A stretch of DNA of 64,000 bases. Source: Acanthamoeba castellanii str. Neff (lineage: Eukaryota > Discosea > Longamoebia > Acanthamoebidae). The stretch is taken from assembly GCF_000313135.1 (NCBI RefSeq), contig NW_004457486.1:76694-140693 (forward strand), given 5' to 3'. The translations under genes and the position numbers were made by a program. Shown here one piece after another: positions 12,201-30,000 of the stretch; the first letter of the stretch is position 1; every line of letters begins with the position of its first letter. The notes under the pieces are model-generated. The model worked only from the letters and a program-made list of their open reading frames with translations, searched no databases and was not told where the DNA came from.

Positions 12201-13822
12201 CCCGCACCACGAGGAGGAGGACCACGAGCAGCTGCGCCAGCAGTACCACCAGCACCACCAGCACTACGGCGGCGGCGGCGCGTCGAGCGAATCGCCCGAC
12301 CCGCAGCAGCAGCCCAAGGTGCTGGCGGCCGAGAAGCGGGCCAGGGTGATGCTGCGGGTGGACGTCATCGACACGGGCATCGGCATCGAGAGCCACGTCC
12401 TGCCGCACCTCTTCCGCGCCTTCGAGCAGGGCGACGCCTCCATCACCCTACGCTTCGGCGGCCTCGGGCTCGGCCTTGCCATCTCGCGGTACCCGCCACA
12501 CGACACGACACGACACGACACGACACGACACGACACGACACATAATTTATTGACGCTTCTTGCAATGCGCAGGTCATTGGTGGAGATGCACCACGGCCTG
12601 CTGGGGGCACGCAGCGAGGGCCTCTCGCACGGATCCACCTTCAGCGTCTGCCTGCCCACCGTACGCTCTCTGGGCGTCGTCGCCACTCCATTCCAACAGC
12701 CCACCGACTCACTGTGTGCGTGTGCGGTGGTGTGCGTGTGCGGTGGTGTGCGTGTGCGTGTCGTGCGTCGTGTGTGTGTCGACAGTTGGAGCACAAGGCG
12801 CCGACGGCGGAGCTTCCTGCGCGACTGCCGGAGACGTCCGACACTGCGAGTGCGACGCCCAAGGGGCCGACGGCGTCAGCGCCATTGCCGTCTTCGCCGG
12901 CGACGAGGTTCCCTGGGGTGGTATCGTCGCTGACCAAGCCGCTCAAGGTGCTGCTCGTCGAGGACAACAAGAGCACCCTCATGATCATGTCCCGCCTCCT
13001 CCGCCAAAAGCTCGGCTTCGACGTCCTCGTCGCCGTCTCCGTCGCCGACGCCCTCCAGGTAAGTCGACTGTGCGTGCGGTGGTGTGTGCGTGTGGTGGTG
13101 TGTGCGAGTGCGTGTGCGATGTCTCACGACTGTGTTGTTTGAAGGTCGCGGAGAAGGAGAAGGGCGCGTTTGATCTGGTGATCAGCGACATTGGCCTGCC
13201 CGACGGTACCGGCACGCAGCTCATGCACACCCTCCGGGACCGCTACAACCTACGCGTACGTCGCTCCCCCGCGTTTCGTTCTTTTGTTTTTTGTTTTTTT
13301 TAACCTTCGCGTTTCGTTCTTTCGCCGCCGCCGCTGCTCCCCCCCCCTCGCGCAGGGCATCGCGCTGTCGGCTACGGCATGGAGGAGGACCTGAGGCGGA
13401 GCAAGGAGGCCGGCTTCCAGCTGCACCTCACCAAGCCCGTACACTTCTCGTCCCTCACCGAAGCCATCCAGACCCTCATTGCCTCTTCCACCTCCGCTCC
13501 CGCCTCTGCCTCCACCACCCCTTCCGCTTCATCCACACCCGACTACTCGTCTTCTTCATCATCATCATCATCCACCACCGCGACCAACGCTTGCACAGAG
13601 CTGACATCATCTTGCTCCTCGTCACTCTCATTCTCGCGAGACATCACGTCACCACCACCATCCACCTCGACCGCGTTCGCTCCACCACACCCGCCCTCGC
13701 TCCTCACCGCTTCTCTCCTCCAATCTGTGACACCCAACACCATGGGCGGAACAGCCTTTGCTTCTTCGTCATCATCGTCATCGTCATCATCGTCGTCATC
13801 ACCTTCTGCCTCACGAAGTTGA
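5214..13822 (+). CDS. Tandem hybrid histidine kinase: PAS-GAF-HK-REC-PAS-GAF-HK-REC
   Basis: About 8.6 kb with more than 20 exons encode two complete hybrid kinases in series. The N-terminal PAS-like domain is near 5540-6100 ([34 protein letters not shown]), followed by a GAF-like region to about 7380. HisKA 1 is [14 protein letters not shown] (7550), with ATPase N box [10 protein letters not shown] and G box [11 protein letters not shown] Ser-rich linker (8620-9060) leads to receiver 1 ([21 protein letters not shown]). A second PAS (9950-10480) and GAF (10560-11300) precede HisKA 2 ([14 protein letters not shown]) with DVIDTGIGI and GLGLGLAIS. Receiver 2 follows ([21 protein letters not shown]), then a Ser-rich tail to TGA at 13820. 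No membrane span or signal peptide is seen, so it is probably cytosolic. Both His and both Asp phosphosites are intact. Introns at 6160-6242, 7620-7680 and 12495-12541 are microsatellites. The ligand cannot be told from sequence. Confidence 0.88.
6166..6242. repeat. (CA)n dinucleotide microsatellite in intron
   Basis: Nearly pure CA repeat inside an intron of the histidine kinase gene, flanked by exons coding for the first sensor domain. It gives long spurious open frames on both strands. Confidence 0.95.
7018..7087. repeat. A/T hexamer repeat (TTTATA-type) in intron
   Basis: Tandem copies of a TATATT-type hexamer fill an intron of the histidine kinase gene between the exon ending ETRPR and the one starting MCMVMPMMS. 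Confidence 0.85.
12494..12541. repeat. (CACGA)n pentamer in intron
   Basis: Roughly nine tandem copies of the pentamer CACGA in the intron that splits the second ATPase domain of the histidine kinase. Confidence 0.9.
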
Positions 13823-13853
13823 TGAGGACACGACATAGATCAAATATAATATA
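13823..13853. other. 31-bp convergent intergenic gap
   Basis: The histidine kinase stop and the outermost stop of the opposing gene are only 31 bases apart, so the 3' untranslated ends of the two transcripts must overlap or be extremely short. Confidence 0.6.
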
Positions 13854-16151
13854 TCAAATCATATCGTATTGTACATGTTTCTTCTCTCTTCTCTCCGACA
13901 TCTCACACTGAGTACATCTCATTGTGAACTCGGCCTGGCTCTCGGTGAAGAGACCGTTAGTCTGGGCCGCCTGGTCCACGAACATGCTGCTGCCAGTGGG
14001 CAGCGCCCCGGCGGCGTCGGCCACGCGGTTCATGTGGCGGTAGACCACGTAGGCGGCACCCACGGCAGCGGCGCCCACGCCCACAGCCGCCACAGCTCCG
14101 GCGACGGCCCCGACCGCCACCCCCGCAGTCTCGCCCGAGGTCAGGCCGCTGTCGGGCGCCCGGCTGGGCGAAGGGGTCACCGTGGCACTGGGCGAGGGGC
14201 TGGGCGTGGTCGACGGCGTGTTGGAGGGGCTCGGCGAGCTCGACGGCGACGGCGTGACCGACGGGCTCGGCGTTGTGGAGGGGGTGGGGGTGGTCGACGG
14301 GCCAGGCGTGACTGAGGGGGTGGGGGTGACCGACGGCGTCGGGCTCCTGGAGGGGGTGGGCGTGGTCGACGGGGTGGCCGAGGGGCTGGTGCTGGGCGTC
14401 GGGGTGGTGGTTGGAGAGGGCGACGGGCAGTCGGTAGGAACCTGCACCAATGGCAAAAAGAGCAAAGTTAAAATTGGCCAATCGAATGACTAGCAGGGAG
14501 GGGAACGTACGCCATTGGTGCAGCAGGTGGCGTTGGTGATGTACTTCTGGTTGTCGACGCACACGCAGTACTGGCAGGCGCCCGCCGTGCAGGTCTCGCC
14601 CGTCGGGCAGAAGTCGAACCCACACGACGCCGGGCGATTGGCCGGGGTCAGCAGCGCGTTAAAGTACATGCGCCTGCCATTGGCCAGAGCGGCCGAGCCC
14701 GAGGTCCACTCGTGTCCGCCCATGTAGAAGATCAGGCCGCCCGACAGGTCGGTAGTGAGCTTGGTGGCCGCCGAGATGGTCAGGTTCAAGCCGTTGTAGG
14801 TGGCCTTGGCCGGGTTGTTCACGACGTGTGCGTAGGCGTTGTCCCTCCATGTTCTGTCCCGTAGCTGGGCGGTGAGAAAAGCGAAGAAAGAACAAAGAAC
14901 GAAGAAGAGTGGGAGTGTAGGGTACCCAGAGGAGAGCAGGTAGAAGTCGGTGATGACGCCGTCGTTGGAGCCGTCGATGTCGCCCAGGAACTGGGAGAAG
15001 GGCAGGTCGGGCTGCGGGTAGAGCAGATCGAGGTTGAAGGTGCCGGACTGCTGGATGCTGTTGGTCGTCATGAACCCGCCGCTCGTGGCCTCATAGCTCC
15101 TCGTGGCTAATGTGATGATGGATGTCAACAATTTCTGATGGTGATGAAGGTGGGGGGGGGCGACGTACAGGCGCACTGGGCGTAGAAGTTGCCACCGCTC
15201 TGCACGTAGCTCTGGACGGCGCTGAAGTAGACCGGAGCGTTGGTGCTGGTGTAGATGTAGTGCGGTTCGACAAAGGTCGAGTAGCAGGTCGTCGCGTTGA
15301 GCGAAGAGATGACAGACGACGCCTCCGACGCCGCGGCCAGGGTGTAGTGGGTGCCCGCCTTGAGGCCTTCGATGATGACGTCAGCACCAGATGTGAGCCA
15401 AAGCAGTATTGGGGTAGAGGGGGGTGGGTATACCGGCGGCCTGGAGGGGGTTGACAATGGTGGAGCCGTAGCCGGAGAGGTCGGAGAGGAGCACCTTGGG
15501 CCGTGAGAGCAGGGTGTGGCGCACGTCGATGGTGGAGTTGGCGTCGAGCACGTAGAGCGCGACGTCGGTGTAACTGTTGTTCGAGATGACGCTCAGGGCC
15601 GTTTGGGCGTAGCTCTTGTGGATCACGAGCGGCCCGGCCGAGAACGACTCCGTGTTGGTAGCCAACGACGAGGAGTTCGTAACATAGTACTATATATTGA
15701 TCGGTGGTGGGAATATTAGAATGTTGTCATAACATCTGGAGATGACAAGGATTTAGTTTAAGTACCCTGTGGGCGGGAGCGGTGAAGTCAACTCCGTCCT
15801 TGGCCTTGCCCGTGGCGATAGTCCAGTAGATAGGTACGTTGGCATAGAGCAAGTAGAAGGCCAGACCTATCAGACGGTGTCGGAGTTAAAAACAGATGCC
15901 CAATTAAACACCCTTCACGACTGCACTAGATCTGTACCGTAGGCCCGGACGTTGAAGATGCCGCCCGAGTACTGCTTCAGGTCCATCGGGATGACGAGCG
16001 AGCCCGACGGTACGGTCTTGAGATTAGCCGTCGGGTTGGGCAGATCGGCGTAGCCCGACAGGGTCGCGGAGCGGGCCATCGAGACCATCGCGGCCACGAC
16101 GACGACCAGCAGCAGGAGAACGAAACGGTTGGAGCTGGCGGTGTGGTGCAT
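13854..16151 (-). CDS. Type I membrane protein with Ser/Thr/Pro stalk; C-terminal tail apparently frameshifted
   Basis: The chosen ATG at 16151 opens a strong signal peptide ([20 protein letters not shown]). The ectodomain (about 15980-14520) has possible N-glycosylation sites such as NNSYT and NATTC. It includes a span reading [11 protein letters not shown] and a region ending in a Cys cluster ([23 protein letters not shown]). A stalk of repeated TPSPTPS-type units (14450-14170) should be heavily O-glycosylated. A Gly/Ala/Val membrane span follows (14130-14050), then a short tail starting VYRHMNR. The frame ends in [18 protein letters not shown] and then unrelated residues. One extra base near 13922 would give EFTNEMYSV and a stop at 13905-13903, matching the paralogue at 49904-52158 (QAEFQNELYSL). 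Function is unknown; a surface adhesin or glycocalyx role is only a guess. An upstream in-frame ATG at 16225 is possible. Confidence 0.75.
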
Positions 16152-16893
16152 GACGGCCCCAGGTGATGTGGCTTGTGCGTTGCGGGCGGAGAGCTGAGGT
16201 GTGAATGGCGTCGGGCTGTGCATTGAGGACTTTGTGCGGGCGCGGGGGGGCTGGGAGGGGTATCCAAGGAGGGCGATGGGCCAGAGATGTAAAATAAATT
16301 TGAAAGTACGCCAATCGGCTTTGTCGGCGTTGCCGCGCACACTGTGGGGGACCTGGGACACTAACCGTTGTCTTGCTGGCCCATAGGACACGCAGCTGAT
16401 TGGTCAAGTTTTTATGCCGGTTTTGATAATCGCCAAGGATTTCACTTCGGCCATTTTCCACACTAAACAGGTGTTTCAAATCTGTTAGTAGTCCCCATCT
16501 TGTGTGCGATGAAGCCACTTCTCCATCTGCTGCATGCAGCATAACTCTCAGTTTTTTTTCTCTTTTGGCGCTAAAGAGTTAGGGTTCGTCTTCCTGGTGG
16601 CGGGTCTGTGCCTTGGGGCTTTAGCGATAAAGACGCAACAGTTGGGGGGCTGGACTTGAACAGACAACGCAGCAAACACCGGTCCGACCTTCTTCCCTTC
16701 GTGCAGGTGGAGAGGAAAGTACGCTCCGAGGCAAGAACAAGCTGAACGTTAGGGAAGCTGGCCCAAGGGGCACTGTGCGCGCTTTGGGCGGATTGTCACG
16801 TGATACAGCTGGGGTCAATGGCAAAAAGGAGAGGCAGAAGAGAGAAGGTTCCCACAGTGAAGCCCGCAGTACAACATCAGAAAAGCTTATAAG
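16152..16893. other. Intergenic region between divergent secreted-protein genes
   Basis: About 740 bases hold the 5' leaders of the two divergent genes. No open frame with family signature and no credible tRNA was seen. Confidence 0.5.
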
Positions 16894-17701
16894 ATGACGC
16901 GCTCACATGCGCTTTGGAGTGTTCTCGTTCTCTTGGCCCTCATTGCCGCCACTGCCTGCTGCGCCCGCCTCCCTCTGCCTCGTACCTTTTCTTTCTTCGC
17001 TTTTCGTTTGCTTCACTGCCCCCCCCCCAATTTGTGTTCACGCCACGCCAGGCCCTGGTGGAGACAACAAGGTGCCTGTGGTCGTCTTCAACATCACCGT
17101 CGAGTAAGTTCCAGCCAAGCCCAAGGACGCTGCAGCTGGCCTACTGAAAACACATTTGTGTCGTGTGCGTGTCGTGTCGTGTCGTGGCACGTGTGTGGCC
17201 AGTGAGACTCTCTGGCGCCCGTGCGTTGCCTGGGGCCTGACGCCCTCGCTCACGCCCAACACGACCACCCAGCAGAGCGTGCCCATCAAGAACTGCGACG
17301 AAGGTCGCTTTGTCTACGCCTACGGTACTCTACCATTTCCATTTTAATTTTAATTTTAATTGTTAAATATTAGGATATGATTTATTAATTAACAAAAATG
17401 GATATAGACGACAATTTCAACCATCCGGTGCTGAAGCCGACGTTCTACTCGTCGGTCATCGTGGACGCCTCGCCGCCCACCTGCGTCATCGCCTGCAAGC
17501 CCGTCGACAACCAACCCATGCCCTACCGCTGCAGCCAGTGCTCCGTCATGTACGCGCTGCGCACTTTGACACCATGCACTCCCTTGGCCACATCATGTGC
17601 TCACATCGTTAGCTTATCTCACGTGTGCCAGGGACTCACGCGAGGGCTACCACCTCACGACCTACACGTTCGACGTGGTGGGGTGGGAGTGGCGCGAGTG
17701 A
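16894..17701 (+). CDS. Small secreted protein, unrecognised
   Basis: The ATG at 16894 begins a signal peptide (MTRSHALWSVLVLLALIAAT, cleavage likely after the Ala/Cys cluster). Four introns fit in phase. The mature chain includes GGDNKVPVVVFNITVDETLW, PCVAWGLTPSLTPNTTTQQS, VPIKNCDEGRFVYAY, a span from DNFNHPVLKPTFYSS on, CVIACKPVDNQ and CSQCSVMDSREGYHLTTYTF, ending GWEWRE with TGA at 17699. It has seven or more Cys and N-glycosylation sequons NIT and NTT, consistent with an extracellular or vacuolar domain of about 170 residues. No family is recognised. It lies divergent from the stalked membrane protein and convergent with the receptor kinase; there is no evidence that they act together. Confidence 0.65.
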
Positions 17702-17783
17702 ATTATAAACCGTTCTTTTGACTTTTTTTTACAACAAACAGTCTGTACATGGAATGACAAAATGGGAGAGAGAGAGAGACGGA

Positions 17784-25193
<7,410 letters not shown>

Positions 25194-25548
25194 GACGATG
25201 AAGGCAGAAGGGAGTCAGAAAAGTGTGGGGCGGAAGGATGTGTGCTGCTGTGTTGGAATGCCGGAGAGATAGATACAATACCCGAATCTGGACCGGAATC
25301 ACAACAAACGACAACAACCGTAGCTCAACCGCCGACAGACCAACCGGGACCTATGAAGGAACACAACCGGAGGCCTGAGCCAATGGGAAACGTTGTGGGC
25401 TCAGTTAATGACGCAGTGCACGAGAAGGGAAATAGGGAAGCCCAGGGGGTACTAGGGAAAATAAAATAAAATAAAATAAAAAGAATAGGAAAAAACCCAA
25501 GATTAAACTAATATGTTGCATTAACTCAAGAAAAAAAAAGGTGAGGAG
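25194..25548. promoter_or_regulatory. Divergent promoter region, receptor / VPS28
   Basis: 355 bases separate the start codons. A purine-rich AAATAAAATA stretch lies at about 25455-25500 just upstream of VPS28. No specific factor site can be assigned. Confidence 0.4.
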
Positions 25549-26592
25549 ATGATGCAGCAGGAAGTGAAGCTTTACAACAATCCCAAAGAGCGGGAGATGT
25601 ACGAGAACATGGCGGATCTCTATTCCATCATCAAAACTACAGAGGCGCTGGAGCGCGCTCACATGCGGGATGCCATTAATTATGAAGAGTACCCACCAAC
25701 CTTTCTTGCTCTTTTTTTCCTCTTTGTTCTGATGTTCTTCGACTTGGGGGGGGGGTTGAAGGTACCGCGGCGCGTGCGCTAAGTTGATCACGCAGTACAA
25801 GACGGCGAGGAAGGTGACGCAGCCCCACGTACCCGACGTGCGCAAGTTCATGCAGGACTACCGCCTCGACTGCGAGGCCGCCCTCGATCGGCTCGAGTCC
25901 GGTGCGTCCACTCCTCACCTCGACACCTCAACAACTTTCTGCTGTGCTGCTGCTGTCGTCATAAATGTGTTGTGTGTGTGCCATGTGTCGTGTGTCGTGT
26001 GCACAAACACACCACGCTCACGCGACCACTCGTCGTACGCTGAACAGGAGTACCGGACAACCCGGACGTGACGATCGACCCCAAGGTGGTGGCCGAGACC
26101 GTGCAGTTCTTCATCACCGCCATGGACTCGCTCAAGCTCAACATGAACGCCATCGATCAGGTGCTCTTCACACACACACACCCTGCGTGTGCGTGTGCGT
26201 GTGCTGAGGGCCTGGTGGGCAATGCCAAGCTTCATTGAGACTCACGCCCGTGCCTGAATGTTGGCTGCGCCACAGGTTCATCCCCTCTTGACTGACCTGT
26301 TCGAGTCGCTGAACCGAATATCCGCGCTCGCGCCCAACTTTGAGGGCAAGGCCAAAGTCCGTCACTGGTATACTCTCACCCAACGGCAACATGTGCACAC
26401 GCCACACGACAAACAACACGACACACGACACGACACAACTTTGCTGATAACGCACTTGACTTGGCCAGGCTTTCGCTGATGGCCTCGATGAAGGCCAGCG
26501 ATGAGCTCAACGACGAGCAGGTGCGTCAGCTCCTGTTCGACCTCGAGACCTCCTACACCGCTTTCCACAACTCGCTCGGCGGCGGCAAGTAG
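25549..26592 (+). CDS. VPS28: VPS28, ESCRT-I subunit
   Basis: VPS28 bridges ESCRT-I (with TSG101 and VPS37) to ESCRT-II on endosomes for sorting of ubiquitinated cargo. Exon 1 has YNNPKEREMYENMADLYSII followed by KTTEALERAHMRDAI; exon 2 has YRGACAKLITQYKTARK and FMQDYRLDCEAALDRL. Later exons form the C-terminal four-helix domain (VAETVQFFITAMDSLKLNM, FESLNRISALAPNFEGKAKV, LETSYTAFHNSLGGGK), ending with TAG at 26590. Size (about 210 residues) matches the family. Two adjacent ATGs (25549, 25552) could serve as start. Introns hold GTGTCGTG and CACGACAC tracts. Identification is firm. Confidence 0.92.
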
Positions 26593-27015
26593 CAGCTGGC
26601 CAAAGCTGGTCTGTTCTTGGCTCCCGTGCCCAACAACACAACCACGCACACGCACACAACACCATTGCCTCCACCTGTACCTACGCGCATTTACCAATAC
26701 ACTATTTATTTGTTAATTATTTATATATATGTTCGTTATTTATATGTTGGTTTACCAATACACTATTTATTTGCTGTTTATTCGAGACAAGTATTTGAAG
26801 AATGTTCGAGCTTTTTGGTGTTCGCGTAACGGCATGAACCAGGTGACCACCGGAGGTTTTTGAGAACTACTGGCCCTTGTGGTCGTTAAATTCATCCCAT
26901 CTCTATCTCTGGCTTTGGCAATCCCTTCTTCGCGCTCCTCCTCTTCTCCTCTGCCTTCCTTCCCGCTCTGGTGAGCTTCACGAGGTGGAGAGCCAGCCCC
27001 GCCCCATTTGCCCCA
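26593..27015. other. Intergenic region, no gene seen
   Basis: Holds the A/T-rich 3' end of VPS28, including two near-identical segments around 26690-26715 and 26750-26775 (ACCAATACACTATTTATTTG). The 5' leader of the next gene follows. No coding signature. Confidence 0.4.
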
Positions 27016-30000
27016 ATGCTCATCAACAGACTACTCAAGCGGGTGCGTTTCCGCAGATTTGTCATAGCTATGAGCCATGCTCTAGACCCTCCCCCTTTCA
27101 TACTCCCCTCCTCTACTCGCCTCCCCTTGGCCGGTTGCCAATCGATTCAATTCCATTAATGGATTTTATTTCTTTTTCTCATTTATTAATCTGGCTGGAC
27201 ACCACAGCAGAAAGGGGCAGGAGGCCAGGAGGCCGACGCCACGCTGGCGGCACTGGACCCGTGGGTGGTGCTCTACGACGACCTCGTGTTCGGCCGACAG
27301 ATTGGCAAGGGCAACTTTGGCCGCGTGTTCGAGGGCACCTACTTTGGTACTGCACGCCATCACCAAGCACCACCACACTACTCTCCTATCGCACGTGCGC
27401 TACTACTCGCCCTTACCTCCAACATCGTCTTTCTTCTACTTCTACTTCTTCTACTTCTTCTGCTTCCAGGCACGCCCGTGGCGATCAAGCACCTGTTCCC
27501 CGTGGGCGAGGGTCTCAGCGTCGAGCAGACCAGGAAGTATGTGGACCGCGAAATCGTGCTCCTCAAGTGCGTTGACCACCGCCACCCATCGTCCACCGTC
27601 GCCCTTCGCGATTCCCTTGTGAACTCACCCCGCGTTGGTGCATATCGCGTGTGTGTGCGTCGTGCGTGCCGTGTGCGTGTGCGCAGGAGCCTTCACCACC
27701 CCCACATTGTACAACTGATCGGCATATGCGACCACGATTCGGGGCAATACATCATCACCGAACTCGTGACCGGAGGTGACCTCAAGACCGCCCTCGCACG
27801 ACGGGTACACCCCGAAGTCTATTCTTTTCCCCTTTTTTATTCTTTTTAAATTATTTTTAAGTTGAAGAACCGTTGACCAACACCACTCACGCTTCTTTCT
27901 CTCTTCGTTTTTCGTTTTCGTTTTCGTTTTCGTTTTTTCCTCCACCGCCAGGACTCGGTGCTCTCGTGGCGACAGCGCGTCGTGCTGGCAAGGGACGTCG
28001 CCTATGCGATGAACTTCCTGCACCACAAGGGCTACATACACAGGTACGATCTATATACACGCATATTCCAGATTCCAAGTGCGCCGAGTGCCGCGTGTCG
28101 TGCGTTGCTGACACATCATGCTGGCGGCGGCCCTGCACTGCGTGGTATTCCCAGGGATCTCAAGCCGGACAATGTGCTGATCACGGAGCACGGGCGCGCC
28201 AAAGTGTGCGACCTGGTACGCACTCGCGCTACTCGGACAACAACACGATGATCGCACACAATGGTCACTCCACTGCTACTGGGCTAACCTCTCCGGCTAC
28301 AGGGCTTCGCGCGCGCATCGAAGAAGGCCAGCTCCTACATGACGATTGCTGGCAGCGTACGTTGCCGCTCGCTCGCCCGCCCGTCGTCTGTGGGTCACAC
28401 TCACACCGCCTTTGTATCGCGCGCGTAACAGGATGACTACATGGCACCGGAAGTACTGATGGGAGACAAATATGACGAAAAATGCGATGTATTTGGGTGC
28501 GTCGACACGACACGACCCACGACACGACCCACGACACGACCAACGACACGACCAACGACACGACCAGCCGTTCGACTCACCTGGTTTTGGGGTTGTGTTG
28601 TCTCGCAGGTATGGAGCCGTGCTGGCGGGCATCGTCTCCCGCAGGCGGCCAAAGCGTAACGAGGACGGCCTCTACGGCTTCAAACTCGATCAATTCAAAG
28701 CGCTCATACCGCCCGAGTGTACGCCACGCCCCGGTCCCAACACGACTCAAACGACACACACATATCGCGCGATGTTGCGTGCTGGCTAACCGGCAGTCGC
28801 AAATGAGCACAGGCCCGAAGAAGCTGTCAGACCTGGTGCTGCAGTGCTGCGACTACGACGGCACCAAGCGACCGTCGTTCGATCAGATTCTGTCGACACT
28901 CACCAAGCTGCTCGACAAGGAGCTCAAGCACGAGCCCGACGCCGCCGCCGGCGATCCAGAGACCAAGGCCGACGCCACAACAAACGGTGCGCACTTTTTG
29001 CTGCACGTTTTGTGCGTTACCGACCGCGAACTGACGCATTCGTTCGTTGTCTCCTCAGAGCTGCGACCGTCGCTGAAGATGTTGATGCGATCGCAGCCCC
29101 AGAGGAGCATGAACCTGGCCTCGCCGCCCATGTCGCCGGTGTCCACCTCGTCGGCGCCGACCACGCCGCTGCAGCAGCAGAAGCTGATGAAGATGCACGG
29201 CATGCGGTCGATGGCCAAGGACGCCGGCCTGTGGAACCAGTTCCAGAGCGCCGACAGCCTTTCGCCCGCCAAGAGCGGCGGCAACTCGTCCAAGCTGCAG
29301 TCGCAATCGCTGTCGACAACGTCGGCGTCGGTCGCCAGTGTCGACAGTCGGTGCAGCGTCGCGCCCGGATCGGGCGGCGGCGTCAACCGCGAGCGCAGCG
29401 GCAGCGACAAGAGCATCGAGAGCTCGCCCCGCAATCGGGGCCTGGGCGCCGACCTCAACCACCGCCAGCGCAGCAGCAGCGAGAAGGCCATCGACACCAC
29501 CAACAGCGGCGGCGGCGGCAGCAGCGGCAGTAGCAGCGGCGGCGGCGAGAGCGCGATGGAGAGCAGCGGCTGCAGCAGCGGCGGCGTGGGGCGGCGCAGC
29601 GCGCGGTCGGGCCTGCAGTCGCTGTGGAACCTGGGCAACACCGGCACCGGCACCGGGAGCGACCGCAGCATGGGCTGGACCGACAGCGAGCGCAGCATCA
29701 GCAGCGACACCAGCGGGCTCAGCTCGGCCGGCGACAAGTCCGAGACCGACGACAGCGAGCGCGAGCGCAGCAGCAGCAGCAAGCGGGCCAAGCGCGACAA
29801 GAAGAGCAAGGCCGGCAAGACCAGCAAAGGCAGCAAGGCCAAGGTCACCACTGCGGTCGGCGGCGGCGGCGGTGGTGGTAGCGGGGTGCACAGCGCGCGG
29901 CTGCTGTCGACGAAGGAGATGATGACTTGGATCGGGACGAGCAGCAACAACATCGCCACGCGGTCGGCGACGGGGGTGGCGGAGCCGAGCGAGGCGACGG

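Noticed and set aside
16640..16720. Minus-strand GTTCAAGTCCAG resembling a tRNA T-loop
   Set aside because: No pairing T-stem and no acceptor stem of seven pairs around it; D-loop consensus not found.
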